NCBI RefSeq assembly: GCF_025717005.1
Contig: NZ_JAOVZU010000013.1
Location: 27,896 to 91,895 of the forward strand
Length of the DNA: 64,000 bases
Source: Actinotalea endophytica
Lineage (GTDB): Bacteria; Actinomycetota; Actinomycetes; Actinomycetales; Cellulomonadaceae
Direction of reading: 5' to 3'
In this document: positions 15,205 through 24,196 of the stretch, one piece after another
How the letters are laid out: the number at the start of each line of letters is the position of its first letter
Numbering within the stretch: position 1 is the stretch's first letter
The notes under the pieces: model-generated
Database searches by the model: none
What the model was told of the DNA's origin: nothing
What the model saw: only the letters and a program-made list of their open reading frames with translations
Program-made: the position numbers and the translations under genes

Positions 15205-15222
15205 TATACCCCCGGGGGTATA
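15205..15222. promoter_or_regulatory. Perfect CsoR/CstR-type palindrome at the rhodanese promoter
   Basis: TATACCCCCGGGGGTATA is a perfect 18-bp palindrome with ATACC-N6-GGTAT half-sites, typical of CsoR-family operators. Its right end shares 2 bp with the -10 hexamer, so repressor binding would occlude RNA polymerase. Confidence 0.8.
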
Positions 15223-15226
15223 TACT
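15221..15226 (+). promoter_or_regulatory. -10 hexamer TATACT of the rhodanese gene
   Basis: TATACT is followed by 7 bp and ATG 15234, with no ribosome binding site, which fits a leaderless mRNA. It overlaps the operator. Confidence 0.65.
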
Positions 15227-15233
15227 CCTCGCC

Positions 15234-15668
15234 ATGACCCAGCGTTCCCGTCTCCTGCGCGGTGTGGCCGCAGCCGCCTTCGGCGTCGCCATCGCCGTGT
15301 CCGCCGCCGGCTGCTCGTCCTCGGCCGAGGGCACCAGCCAGTCCACCTCCGCCGCCACCCTCTCCGTGGTCGACTTCGCCAAGCGCGTCGCCACCGACGG
15401 CGTGGTCACCATCGACGTGCGCACTCCCGAGGAGTACGCCTCCGGCCACCTGCCGGGAGCGATCAACATCGACGTCGAGGCGGCCGACTTCGCCGACCAG
15501 GTGGCCAAGCTCGACCACACGGCTCCCTACGCGCTCTACTGCCGGACGGGCAACCGCTCCGGCATGGCGATGGGGATCATGGCCGACGAGGGCTTCACCG
15601 ACCTCGCCCACCTCGACGGCGGGATCACCGACTGGGCCCAGCAGGGCGGCACGATCGTCACCAACTGA
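15234..15668 (+). CDS. Rhodanese-domain lipoprotein
   Basis: The 144-aa product has a signal peptide with lipobox SAAGC, so it is anchored on the outer face of the membrane. A single rhodanese domain follows: VVTIDVRTPEEYASGHLPGAINI, then the active-site loop CRTGNRS with the persulfide-forming Cys, and GFTDLAHLDGGITDWAQQG at the end. It transfers sulfane sulfur, for example from polysulfide made by SQR. Its own promoter carries the same operator type as the SQR operon, so both units should be induced together. Confidence 0.92.
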   Translation: MTQRSRLLRGVAAAAFGVAIAVSAAGCSSSAEGTSQSTSAATLSVVDFAKRVATDGVVTIDVRTPEEYASGHLPGAINIDVEAADFADQVAKLDHTAPYALYCRTGNRSGMAMGIMADEGFTDLAHLDGGITDWAQQGGTIVTN

Positions 15669-15757
15669 GTGACGCGCAGGGCCCGGCCGGACCGGGTCCG
15701 CCGACTCGGCGCACGATCGGCCGGGCGCTCGGCCGGGACTGCTGGCAAGGTTGTCGC

Positions 15758-17875
15758 ATGCAGATCTGGCCCGGTCGGCCGTACCCGCTGGGTGCCACCT
15801 TCGACGGCAGCGGCACCAACGTCGCGGTGTTCTCCGAGGTCGCCGAGCGCATCGAGCTGTGCCTCTTCGACGCCGACGGCGCCGAGACCCGCGTCGACCT
15901 GCCCGAGGTCGACGCCTTCGTCTGGCACGGCTACGTCCCCGACATGCACCCCGGGCAGCGCTACGGCTTCCGTGTGCACGGGCCGTACGAGCCCGAGCAC
16001 GGCCATCGCTGCAACCCCGCGAAGCTCCTCCTCGACCCCTACGCCAAGGCGATCGACGGACAGGTCGACGGGGACCAGGCGCTCTACTCCTACGACTTCG
16101 GCGACCCCGACTCGCTGAACGCCGAGGACTCGGCCGGGCACACCATGACCTCGGTCGTGGTCAACCCGTACTTCGACTGGGGCCACGACCGCCCGCCGAA
16201 CCACGGCTACCACGAGACCGTGATCTACGAGGCGCACGTCAAGGGCCTCTCCGCGCTGCACCCCGACGTCCCCGAACGGCTCCGCGGCTCCTACGCCGGC
16301 CTGGGGCACCCGGCCGTCGTCGACCACCTCGTCGAGCTCGGCATCACGGCCGTCGAGCTCATGCCCGTCCACCAGTTCGTCAACGACCCGACCCTGCAGG
16401 ACAAGGGTCTGTCGAACTACTGGGGCTACAACACGATCGGCTTCTTCGCGCCGCACAACGGCTACTCCTCCTCGACCGTCCCGGGCGGGCAGGTCCAGGA
16501 GTTCAAGCAGATGGTCAAGACCCTGCACGAGGCCGACATCGAGGTGATCCTCGACGTCGTCTACAACCACACCGCCGAGGGCAACCACCTCGGCCCGACC
16601 CTCTGCTTCCGCGGCCTGGACAACGCCGCCTACTACCGGCTCGTCGACGACGACCCCGTGCACTACTACGACACGACCGGCACCGGTAACTCGCTCCTGA
16701 TGCGGCACCCTCACGTGCTCCAGCTGCTGATGGACTCGATGCGGTACTGGGTCAACGAGATGCACGTCGACGGGTTCCGCTTCGACCTCGCGGCGACCCT
16801 CGCCCGTCAGTTCCACGAGGTCGACCGGCTGAGCGCGTTCTTCGACCTGGTCCAGCAGGACCCGGTGATCAGCCAGGTGAAGCTCATCGCCGAGCCCTGG
16901 GACCTGGGCGAGGGCGGCTACCAGGTCGGTGGGTTCCCGCCGCTGTGGACCGAGTGGAACGGCCGCTACCGCGACACCGTGCGCGACTTCTGGCGCGGCG
17001 AGCCCGCGACGCTCGCGGAGTTCGCCAGCCGGCTGTCCGGCTCGGCCGACCTGTACGAGCACACCGGTCGCCGTCCGATCGCGTCGATCAACTTCGTCAC
17101 CGCCCACGACGGGTTCACCCTCACCGACCTGGTGTCGTACAACGAGAAGCACAACCAGGCGAACGGCGAGGGCAACGCCGACGGCGAGAGCCACAACCGT
17201 TCCTGGAACTGCGGCACCGAGGGCCCCACGACCGATCGCGCCGTGCAGACCCTGCGACGGCGCCAGCGGCGCAACTTCCTCACCACGCTGCTGCTCTCCC
17301 AGGGCGTCCCGATGCTGAGCCACGGCGACGAGCTCGGACGCACCCAGCTCGGCAACAACAACGGCTACTGCCAGGACAACGAGCTCACCTGGATCGACTG
17401 GGACCTCGACCGGAACCAGACCTCGTTGCTGGACTTCACCCGCCACGCCGTGCGCCTTCGCCGCGAGCACCCCGTGCTGCGCCGGCGCAGGTTCTTCGCC
17501 GGGCGCCCGGACCACGGTGGCGAGTCGGAGCTCGGCGACATCGCGTGGCTGACCACCACCGGTGAGCACATGGCCGACGAGGACTGGTCGGAGAGCCACG
17601 CCAAGGCGTTCCAGGTCTGGCTCAACGGCGAGGCGATCGCCGAGCCCGACACCCGCGGCGAGCCCATCGTCGACGACAGCTTCCTGATGCTGTTCAACGC
17701 CGCGGAGCACGGCGTGCAGTTCACGCTGCCCGGGCCCGACTACGGCGAGAAGTGGACGTGCGAGCTCGACACGTCCATCTCGCTCGCCGAGGGGAAGGTC
17801 GTCGCGGCAGGGTCGACCCTGACCCTCGCCGGTCGGTGCTGCCTGGTCCTGAGCCGGAAGGCCACCACGTCGTGA
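15758..17875 (+). CDS. glgX: Glycogen debranching enzyme GlgX
   Basis: The 705-aa protein has an N-terminal CBM48-like domain (about 1-120), a GH13 barrel and a C-terminal beta domain. GH13 landmarks are VILDVVYNHTAEGNH, DGFRFDLAAT (nucleophile Asp), IAEPWDLGEGGYQVG (acid/base Glu) and FVTAHDGFTLTD. The tract GLSNYWGYNTIGFFAPHNGY is typical of GlgX/TreX isoamylase-type debranching enzymes, which cut alpha-1,6 branches of glycogen. It overlaps treY by 4 bp. Debranched maltodextrin is the substrate of TreY, so gene order follows the pathway. Confidence 0.95.
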   Translation: MQIWPGRPYPLGATFDGSGTNVAVFSEVAERIELCLFDADGAETRVDLPEVDAFVWHGYVPDMHPGQRYGFRVHGPYEPEHGHRCNPAKLLLDPYAKAIDGQVDGDQALYSYDFGDPDSLNAEDSAGHTMTSVVVNPYFDWGHDRPPNHGYHETVIYEAHVKGLSALHPDVPERLRGSYAGLGHPAVVDHLVELGITAVELMPVHQFVNDPTLQDKGLSNYWGYNTIGFFAPHNGYSSSTVPGGQVQEFKQMVKTLHEADIEVILDVVYNHTAEGNHLGPTLCFRGLDNAAYYRLVDDDPVHYYDTTGTGNSLLMRHPHVLQLLMDSMRYWVNEMHVDGFRFDLAATLARQFHEVDRLSAFFDLVQQDPVISQVKLIAEPWDLGEGGYQVGGFPPLWTEWNGRYRDTVRDFWRGEPATLAEFASRLSGSADLYEHTGRRPIASINFVTAHDGFTLTDLVSYNEKHNQANGEGNADGESHNRSWNCGTEGPTTDRAVQTLRRRQRRNFLTTLLLSQGVPMLSHGDELGRTQLGNNNGYCQDNELTWIDWDLDRNQTSLLDFTRHAVRLRREHPVLRRRRFFAGRPDHGGESELGDIAWLTTTGEHMADEDWSESHAKAFQVWLNGEAIAEPDTRGEPIVDDSFLMLFNAAEHGVQFTLPGPDYGEKWTCELDTSISLAEGKVVAAGSTLTLAGRCCLVLSRKATTS

Positions 17876-20382
17876 GTGATCGCGGACCGGGCCGGCGTCG
17901 TCCCCCCGAGGGGCGGGTCGTCCCGACCTCGACCTACCGCGTCCAGCTCGGCCCGGGTCTCGACCTCGACGCCGTCGCCGCCCACGTCGGCTACCTCGCC
18001 GGGCTGGGCGTCTCCCACGTCTACCTCTCCCCCGTGCTCCAGGCGGCCCCGGGCTCGACCCACGGCTACGACGTGGTCGACCACGACGCGATCTCCCCCG
18101 AGCTCGGTGGCCGGGCCGCCCTCGACCGGCTCGCCGCGGCCGCCCGCGACGCGGGCCTCGGGCTCGTGGTCGACATCGTGCCCAACCACATGGCCGTGCC
18201 CACCCCCGCGTACCACAACCGTGCGCTGTGGTCGGTGCTCTCCGAGGGCCCGGTGTCGGAGTTCGCCCACTGGTTCGACGTGGACTGGTCGGCCGGCGAG
18301 GGCGCCCTGCTCATGCCGGTGCTCGGCCGTCGGATCGGGGCCGTCCTCGGCGACGGCGAGCTCACCCTGGACGAGATCACCCTGCCCGGCGACGACGTGC
18401 CCCAGCCGGTGCTGCGCTACTACGACCACGTCTTCCCGATCCGACCCGGCACGGAGGCGCTGCCGCTGGCCGACCTGGTCGCCGCGCAGCACTACCGGCT
18501 CGCTTACTGGCGGGTGGCCGACGAGGAGCTCAACTACCGGCGGTTCTTCGACGTCGGCACCCTCGCCGCGATCCGGGTGGAGGACGAGGAGGTCTTCGCC
18601 GCGACGCATCGCCAGATCGTGGGCCTCGTGACCGACGGTGTGGTGGACGGCCTGCGGATCGACCATCCCGACGGGCTCGCCGACCCGCAGGGCTACCTCG
18701 CCCGGCTGGCCGAGGTCACCGACGACGCCTGGGTCGTGGTCGAGAAGATCCTGGCGCCCGCCGAGGAGCTGCCGGACGACTGGCCGACGGCCGGCACCAC
18801 CGGCTACGAGGCACTGTGGCGGATCCAGCAGGTGTTCGTCGACCCCGCCGGCGGGGGTGAGCTCGGCGCCCTCATGCACCAGCTCACCGGCGACACCGCC
18901 GACGCGCTCCCCTCGGTCGTCGAGCAGGCCAAGCGGGAGGTGGTCGCCGGACCGCTGTACGCCGAGGTGCACCGGCTCGCCGAGCTCGCCGCCGAGATCT
19001 GTGCCGACGACGTCCGGCTGCGCGACCACACCCGGCGTTCGCTGCAGGACTGTCTGATCGAGCTCCTGGTCGCCGCGGACCGCTACCGGTACTACGTGGT
19101 GCCCGGCGAGCCGATGGCCGCCGAGGCCCGGTCCGCGTTCGGGGAGGCGGTCGAGGTGGCCCGGTCCCGGCTCGAGCCGAACCGGCAGGAGACCATGGAC
19201 CTGCTGGCCGAGATGCTGCTCGGCAAGGAGTCGGGCTCGGCCGGCCGGACCCGCGAGCCGCGGCGCGACGAGCTCGTCGTCCGCTTCCAGCAGACCTGCG
19301 GCGCCGTGATGGCCAAGGGCGTCGAGGACACCGCCTTCTACCGCTGGACGCACCTGGTCGGGCTCTGCGAGGTCGGTGGCGCACCGGAACGCTTCGCGAT
19401 CTCGCCCGAGGAGCTGCACGCCTGGGCCGCGCACGCCCAGGTGCACGCCCCGGTCGCGATGACGACCCTGTCCACCCACGACACCAAGCGCAGCGAGGAC
19501 ACCCGAGCCCGGCTCGGCGTGCTGTCCGAGCTCCCGGCCGCGTGGACGGCACTGGTCCAGCACGTGCGCGACGCGACGGCCCCGCTGCGGCCGGCACTCC
19601 TGGACGGGCGGACCGAGTCGCTCCTCTGGCAGACGCTGGCGGCAACCTGGACCGACGGTCCGCTCGCGGCGGACCGCCTGAACCAGTACCTGACCAAGGC
19701 CATCCGGGAGGCGAAGGAGCACACCAGCTGGACCACCCCGGACGAGGCCTACGAGCAGGCGGTCCTCGGCTTCGCGGCGGCCGCCCTCGAGCACCCGGAC
19801 GTGCTCGACACCTTCGAGTCGTGGGCGCGTCGCACGGCGCCCGGGGTCCGCGCGGCGACCCTCGGCCAGAAGCTCGTGCAGCTCACCCTGCCCGGTGTCC
19901 CGGACGTGTACCAGGGCACCGAGTCCGTGTCGGTCGCGCTGGTGGACCCGGACAACCGGCGCCCGGTCGACCACGCGGCGCTCAGCGACGCGCTGACCCG
20001 CCTCGACGCGGGTGAGGCGCCACGGGACCTGGCCGAGGAGAAGCTCCTCGTGACGTCGCGCGCGCTCCGGCTGCGTCGTGCCCACCCGGAGGCGTTCATC
20101 GGGCCGCAGTCCGGCTACCTGCCCCTGCCGTCCTCGTCGGGGCACGCGCTGGCGTTCAGCCGGACGCTGGCGGACACCCCGGTCGCGGTCACGATCGCGA
20201 CCCGGCTCGCGCTGTCCCTCGACCGCTTGGGCGGCTGGGGCACCCACACGGTCGCGCTGCCCGAAGGGGCCTGGCACGACCTGCTGACCGATCGCGTCGT
20301 CCCCGGCGGCCTGGTGCCGCTCGGCGAGCTGCTCGACGCCCTCCCGGTCGCCCTGCTCGTCCCGGCCCAGGACCGCGGATGA
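17872..20382 (+). CDS. treY: Malto-oligosyltrehalose synthase TreY
   Basis: The 836-aa protein is read from GTG 17872, within the glgX stop. The family signature is clear: VPTSTYRVQLGPGLDLDAV, HVYLSPVLQAAPGSTHGYDVVDHDAISPELGG, IVPNHMAV, NYRRFFDVGTLAAIRVEDEEVF, DGLRIDHPDGLADP (catalytic Asp) and VVEKILAPAEELP (catalytic Glu). It turns the reducing end of a maltodextrin into an alpha,alpha-1,1-linked trehalose unit. The following treZ releases free trehalose. It overlaps treZ by 4 bp (ATGA). Confidence 0.95.
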   Translation: MSDRGPGRRRPPEGRVVPTSTYRVQLGPGLDLDAVAAHVGYLAGLGVSHVYLSPVLQAAPGSTHGYDVVDHDAISPELGGRAALDRLAAAARDAGLGLVVDIVPNHMAVPTPAYHNRALWSVLSEGPVSEFAHWFDVDWSAGEGALLMPVLGRRIGAVLGDGELTLDEITLPGDDVPQPVLRYYDHVFPIRPGTEALPLADLVAAQHYRLAYWRVADEELNYRRFFDVGTLAAIRVEDEEVFAATHRQIVGLVTDGVVDGLRIDHPDGLADPQGYLARLAEVTDDAWVVVEKILAPAEELPDDWPTAGTTGYEALWRIQQVFVDPAGGGELGALMHQLTGDTADALPSVVEQAKREVVAGPLYAEVHRLAELAAEICADDVRLRDHTRRSLQDCLIELLVAADRYRYYVVPGEPMAAEARSAFGEAVEVARSRLEPNRQETMDLLAEMLLGKESGSAGRTREPRRDELVVRFQQTCGAVMAKGVEDTAFYRWTHLVGLCEVGGAPERFAISPEELHAWAAHAQVHAPVAMTTLSTHDTKRSEDTRARLGVLSELPAAWTALVQHVRDATAPLRPALLDGRTESLLWQTLAATWTDGPLAADRLNQYLTKAIREAKEHTSWTTPDEAYEQAVLGFAAAALEHPDVLDTFESWARRTAPGVRAATLGQKLVQLTLPGVPDVYQGTESVSVALVDPDNRRPVDHAALSDALTRLDAGEAPRDLAEEKLLVTSRALRLRRAHPEAFIGPQSGYLPLPSSSGHALAFSRTLADTPVAVTIATRLALSLDRLGGWGTHTVALPEGAWHDLLTDRVVPGGLVPLGELLDALPVALLVPAQDRG

Positions 20383-22178
20383 CCTCACCGGACGGATGGA
20401 GCGACCGCGGGTGGCTGCCCCGGGTCTGGGCACCGGGTGCTGGCTCGGTCACGCTGCACCACGGCCCCGGAGGGATCGAGGCGTCCCGCCCGATGACGCG
20501 CCTCGAGGCCGGCTGGTGGACGAGCGACGTCGCGCTCGGCCACGGCACCGACTACGCGTTCGCCCCGGACGGCGCCGACCCGCTCCCCGACCCGCGCAGC
20601 GCGTGGCAGCCGCACGGGGTGCACGGCCCGAGCCGGGTGTTCGACCCTCGGCGGCACACCTGGACCGACGCCGACTGGACCGGCGTCGACGCCCGCGGTG
20701 CGGTCGCCTACGAGCTGCACGTCGGCACGTTCACGCCCGAAGGCACGCTCGACGCGGCGATCGGACGGCTCGACCATCTCGTCGCCCTCGGCGTGCAGCT
20801 CGTCGAGCTGATGCCGCTCGCCGCGTTCCCGGGCGTGGCCGGGTGGGGCTACGACGGGGTGGCGCTCTATGCGGTGCACGACCCCTACGGCGGCCCGGCG
20901 GCGCTGCAGCGGTTCGTCGACGCGGCGCACCGGGCGGGCATCGGTGTGTGCCTCGACGTGGTCTACAACCATCTCGGCCCGTCCGGGAACTACCTCATGC
21001 AGTTCGGGCCCTACTTCACCGACACCCACGAGACACCGTGGGGCTGGGCGGTCAACCTTGACGCGCCGCACGCCGCCGGCATGCGATCGTTCCTGATCGA
21101 CAACGCGACCCGGTGGCTGCGCGACTTCCACCTGGACGCGCTGCGCCTGGACGCGGTGCACGCCCTCGCCGACGACTCCGAGCGGCACCTGCTCGCCGAG
21201 CTCGCCGACGCCGTCGCGCTGCTCGCCGCGGAGCTCGGCCGTCCGCTGTCCCTGGTCGCCGAGTCGGACCTGAACGACGCGACGATGGTCACGCCCACGG
21301 CCGAGGGCGGCCTCGGGATGACCGCCCAGTGGGCGGACGACGTGCACCACGCCCTGCACGCCTGGGTCACCGGCGAGCGGCACGGCTACTACGGCGACTT
21401 CGGCGACGCGGCCACGCTCGCGCACGCCCTGACCCGGGTGTTCGTGCACGAGGGTGGTTGGTCGACGTTCCGCGGCCGACCCTGGGGTGCCCCCGTGCCG
21501 CCCGGGACCGACGGGCACCGGTTCGTCGTGTTCGCCCAGAACCACGACCAGGTCGGCAACCGCGCGCTCGGTGACCGGCCCTCGGCCCGACTCGCCCCCG
21601 CTCTGCTGGCGCTCGAGGCCGCCGCGGTGCTCACCTCGCCGTTCACCCCGATGCTCTTCATGGGCGAGGAGTGGGGTGCCCGGACCCCGTTCCAGTTCTT
21701 CACCGACCACGCCGAGCCGGACCTCGTCGAGGGCATCCGACGCGGCCGCGCGCAGGAGTTCGCCGGTCACGGCTGGGAGGAGCTCTACGGCGGTCCCCCC
21801 GACGTGCCCGACCCCCAGTCCCCCGCGACGGTCGAGGCGAGCCGCCTGGACTGGTCCGAGCCGGAACACCCGGACCACGCACGCATGCTCACCTGGTACC
21901 GGACGCTCGTCGCACTGCGCGCGAACGAACCGGACCTCGCATCGGGCGACCTCGACACCACCGGCGCCGTCGCCGCACCCGACGGCACCTGGGTGGTCCT
22001 GCACCGAGGTCGCCTACGGGTCGTCCTGCACCGGGGGGACGGCCCGACGAGGGTGCCGCTCGGCGGCACGGCCGTCGAGGTGCTCGCTGCCTGGGAGCCG
22101 CTCGAGGCCGGCCTGCAGCACGTCACGCTCCGCGGGCCCGGGGCCGCCGTCGTCCGTGTGTCCGAGGAGGACCGATGA
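20379..22178 (+). CDS. treZ: Malto-oligosyltrehalose trehalohydrolase TreZ
   Basis: The 599-aa protein has an N-terminal early-set domain (RVWAPGAGSVTLHH...) and a GH13 barrel. Motifs are AYELHVGTFTPEGTLDAAI, CLDVVYNHLGPSGNYL, LDALRLDAVHAL (nucleophile Asp), LVAESDLNDATM (acid/base Glu) and FAQNHDQVGNRALGDR, all diagnostic for TreZ. It hydrolyses maltosyltrehalose-type ends to free trehalose, a compatible solute and reserve. Start ATG overlaps treY and stop overlaps ppk2. Confidence 0.95.
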   Translation: MTSPDGWSDRGWLPRVWAPGAGSVTLHHGPGGIEASRPMTRLEAGWWTSDVALGHGTDYAFAPDGADPLPDPRSAWQPHGVHGPSRVFDPRRHTWTDADWTGVDARGAVAYELHVGTFTPEGTLDAAIGRLDHLVALGVQLVELMPLAAFPGVAGWGYDGVALYAVHDPYGGPAALQRFVDAAHRAGIGVCLDVVYNHLGPSGNYLMQFGPYFTDTHETPWGWAVNLDAPHAAGMRSFLIDNATRWLRDFHLDALRLDAVHALADDSERHLLAELADAVALLAAELGRPLSLVAESDLNDATMVTPTAEGGLGMTAQWADDVHHALHAWVTGERHGYYGDFGDAATLAHALTRVFVHEGGWSTFRGRPWGAPVPPGTDGHRFVVFAQNHDQVGNRALGDRPSARLAPALLALEAAAVLTSPFTPMLFMGEEWGARTPFQFFTDHAEPDLVEGIRRGRAQEFAGHGWEELYGGPPDVPDPQSPATVEASRLDWSEPEHPDHARMLTWYRTLVALRANEPDLASGDLDTTGAVAAPDGTWVVLHRGRLRVVLHRGDGPTRVPLGGTAVEVLAAWEPLEAGLQHVTLRGPGAAVVRVSEEDR

Positions 22179-23026
22179 GCAAGAACCCGTGGGACGTCCA
22201 CCCCGTGCAGGCGCTGCGCGCCGGGCCCGGGTTCGACCTGTCGACGTTCGACCCGTCCGCCACGCCCGGCTGGTCGGACGACCGCGACGACGGCGAGGAG
22301 CGGATGGCCGAGCAGGGCGCGCGTCTGGCGGACCTGCAGGAGATGCTCTTCGCCGAGGGACGCAGCGGCGGCGCGCGCAGCGTCCTGCTCGTGCTGCAGG
22401 GCATGGACACCACCGGCAAGGGCGGGATCGTCCGGCACGTGGTCGGCATGGTCGACCCGCAGGGCGTGGACCACGCGTCGTTCGGCAAGCCGACGCCCGA
22501 GGAGCTGGCCCACCACTACCTGTGGCGGATCCGCAACGCGCTGCCCCGCCCGGGCCGGCTCGGGGTCTTCGACCGGTCGCACTACGAGGACGTGCTCGTC
22601 GTGCGGGTGGAGAACCTCGTGCCGCCGGACGTGTGGGGCCAGCGGTACGACGAGATCAACGCCTTCGAGGCCGAGCTGGTCGGGTCCGGCACCGCGATCG
22701 TCAAGGTCGCGCTGATGGTCTCGCTCGACGAGCAGCGCTCGAGGCTCGGCGAACGCCTCGAGCGGCCCGACAAGTACTGGAAGTACAACCCGGCCGACCT
22801 CGACGCCCGCGCCAAGTGGCCCGACTACCGCGAGGCGTACCAGGCGCTCCTGGACCGCACGTCGACCGAGATCGCCCCGTGGTTCGTGGTGCCGGCCAAC
22901 CGCAAGTGGTACGCGCGCCTCGCCGTCACCGAGCTGCTCGTGGACGCGTTCGAGCGCCTCGGGCTGCGCTGGCCCGCCGCGGAGTTCGACGTGGAGGTCG
23001 AGAAGGACCGCCTCGAGAACTCCTGA
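22175..23026 (+). CDS. ppk2: PPK2-family polyphosphate:nucleotide phosphotransferase
   Basis: The 283-aa protein carries the PPK2 Walker A LQGMDTTGKGGIVRHVVG and Walker B/lid region VFDRSHYEDVLVVRV, plus RLERPDKYWKYNPADLDARAKWPDY, which is typical of PPK2. It uses polyphosphate to phosphorylate nucleotides (AMP or ADP; class not decided here). The start ATG overlaps the treZ stop by 4 bp after a GAGGAGG site, so it is the last gene of the glgX-treY-treZ unit. A polyphosphate enzyme in a glycogen-to-trehalose operon suggests joint control of energy and stress reserves. Confidence 0.9.
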   Translation: MSKNPWDVHPVQALRAGPGFDLSTFDPSATPGWSDDRDDGEERMAEQGARLADLQEMLFAEGRSGGARSVLLVLQGMDTTGKGGIVRHVVGMVDPQGVDHASFGKPTPEELAHHYLWRIRNALPRPGRLGVFDRSHYEDVLVVRVENLVPPDVWGQRYDEINAFEAELVGSGTAIVKVALMVSLDEQRSRLGERLERPDKYWKYNPADLDARAKWPDYREAYQALLDRTSTEIAPWFVVPANRKWYARLAVTELLVDAFERLGLRWPAAEFDVEVEKDRLENS

Positions 23027-23027
23027 G

Positions 23028-23064
23028 GGACCGGTCGACGGCGGCCGGGCGAGCCGACCGGTCC
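23028..23064. terminator. Hairpin between convergent ppk2 and the flippase-like gene
   Basis: GGACCGGTCG (23028-23037) pairs perfectly with CGACCGGTCC (23055-23064), with a 17-nt loop. It starts 2 bp after the ppk2 stop and lies 15 bp from the end of the opposing gene, so it may end transcripts from both sides. Confidence 0.55.
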
Positions 23065-23078
23065 ACCGACGACGCGCG

Positions 23079-24173
23079 CTAGCCCGTAGCCGGCTCGACC
23101 GCGCCCCGGACCCGCCGCAGCTCCACGAGCGGGACGAGACCGGCGATCAGCGGCACGAGCTGGATGCACACCCGCCAGACGATCATGCCGGCCACCAGCG
23201 CGGCCGGGTCCGCCGTGCTGCGGTCGGCGATCAGCGCGACCACCGCGGCGTCCAGGATGCCGAGCCCGAGGAACGGCGTCGCCATGAGCAGGTACATGGA
23301 CATGAACGACGCGACGATCACCAGCAGCGGAGCCTCGGAGGGCGGCACGCCGAGGAACCGCAGCGCCGCGACCAGGATGAGCGACTCGGTGACCACCATC
23401 ATCGCGAGCGATCCGCTCGCCCAGCCCCAGTACCGCTCCCACCGGCCCGCGACGTTGCCGTGGAAGTCGACGAGCCGCTGCTCCATCGCCTCGGGACCCG
23501 GCAGGCTCGGCCGGATCCGCTGACCCACCCGCCCGAGCAGCCGCCCGAGCGCCGCCGCGGACGACGACCCGCGGAAGAGCACGACGAGCGCGACCACGAT
23601 GACCGTCGCCGCAAGGCCGGACACCACGGCGGTCCAGCCGACGGCCGTCTCGTCCCCGACCGTCCAGAGCATCAGCACCGCGCCCACCACCGGGACGGTC
23701 AGTCGCACCGCGTAGAAGAGCACCGAGTTCAGCACCAGCCCGGCGAGCCCGCGCGCCACGTCGATGCCCCATGCCCGGAACAGGGCGGCCCGCGCGACGA
23801 TGTCGGCCGGCGCCGGCGTGACCGTCGCGACGAGCACGCCCACCAGGTCGTTCGCCACGGCACGCCGGATGCCGAGCCCCTCGGTGAACAGGGCCAGCGG
23901 TGTCGAGGAGAAGAGCTGCCGCACGGCGACCAGGGCAAGGAGCACCAGGACCTGCCACCAGCTGAGCTGCCCCAGCGCGTGACCGACGGCCGGCCAGTCG
24001 ACGTTGCGCAGCACCCGCACCACGTACCAGACGATCCCCGCGAGCGCGGCCCACAGGACGGCGCGGAGGATCGCGGCAAGGATCAGCCGACGACGACTGC
24101 GCGCGGTCAGGAGGGGCGGACCGGGGTCCGGTCGGCCGTTCTCGACGGGACCCGACGGCTCGGCTGGCAGCAC
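23079..24173 (-). CDS. YbhN/UPF0104-type flippase-like integral membrane protein
   Basis: The 364-aa protein has about eight membrane helices and the pattern of the lysylphosphatidylglycerol-synthase-TM/UPF0104 family, in which a first helix pair is followed by a region rich in small residues and a late GLGILDAAVVALI segment. Proteins of this family lacking the catalytic LPG domain move or modify lipids or polyprenyl intermediates; the substrate here is unknown. GTG 24173 follows TAGCAT by 6 bp, so a leaderless mRNA is likely. No partner enzyme is adjacent. Confidence 0.7.
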   Translation of the reverse strand: MLPAEPSGPVENGRPDPGPPLLTARSRRRLILAAILRAVLWAALAGIVWYVVRVLRNVDWPAVGHALGQLSWWQVLVLLALVAVRQLFSSTPLALFTEGLGIRRAVANDLVGVLVATVTPAPADIVARAALFRAWGIDVARGLAGLVLNSVLFYAVRLTVPVVGAVLMLWTVGDETAVGWTAVVSGLAATVIVVALVVLFRGSSSAAALGRLLGRVGQRIRPSLPGPEAMEQRLVDFHGNVAGRWERYWGWASGSLAMMVVTESLILVAALRFLGVPPSEAPLLVIVASFMSMYLLMATPFLGLGILDAAVVALIADRSTADPAALVAGMIVWRVCIQLVPLIAGLVPLVELRRVRGAVEPATG

Positions 24174-24179
24174 CCGGCC

Positions 24180-24185
24180 ATGCTA
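24180..24185 (-). promoter_or_regulatory. -10 hexamer TAGCAT of the flippase-like gene
   Basis: On the minus strand TAGCAT is followed by 6 bp and GTG 24173. It lies between this gene and the zapE stop, giving the gene its own promoter. Confidence 0.45.
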
Positions 24186-24196
24186 GGGGTTCGTGA

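Noticed and set aside
17740..20433. Very long open frame on the minus strand opposite treY
   Set aside because: It is the codon-bias mirror of treY in very GC-rich DNA; no recognisable domain, repetitive Arg/Gly/Val composition.
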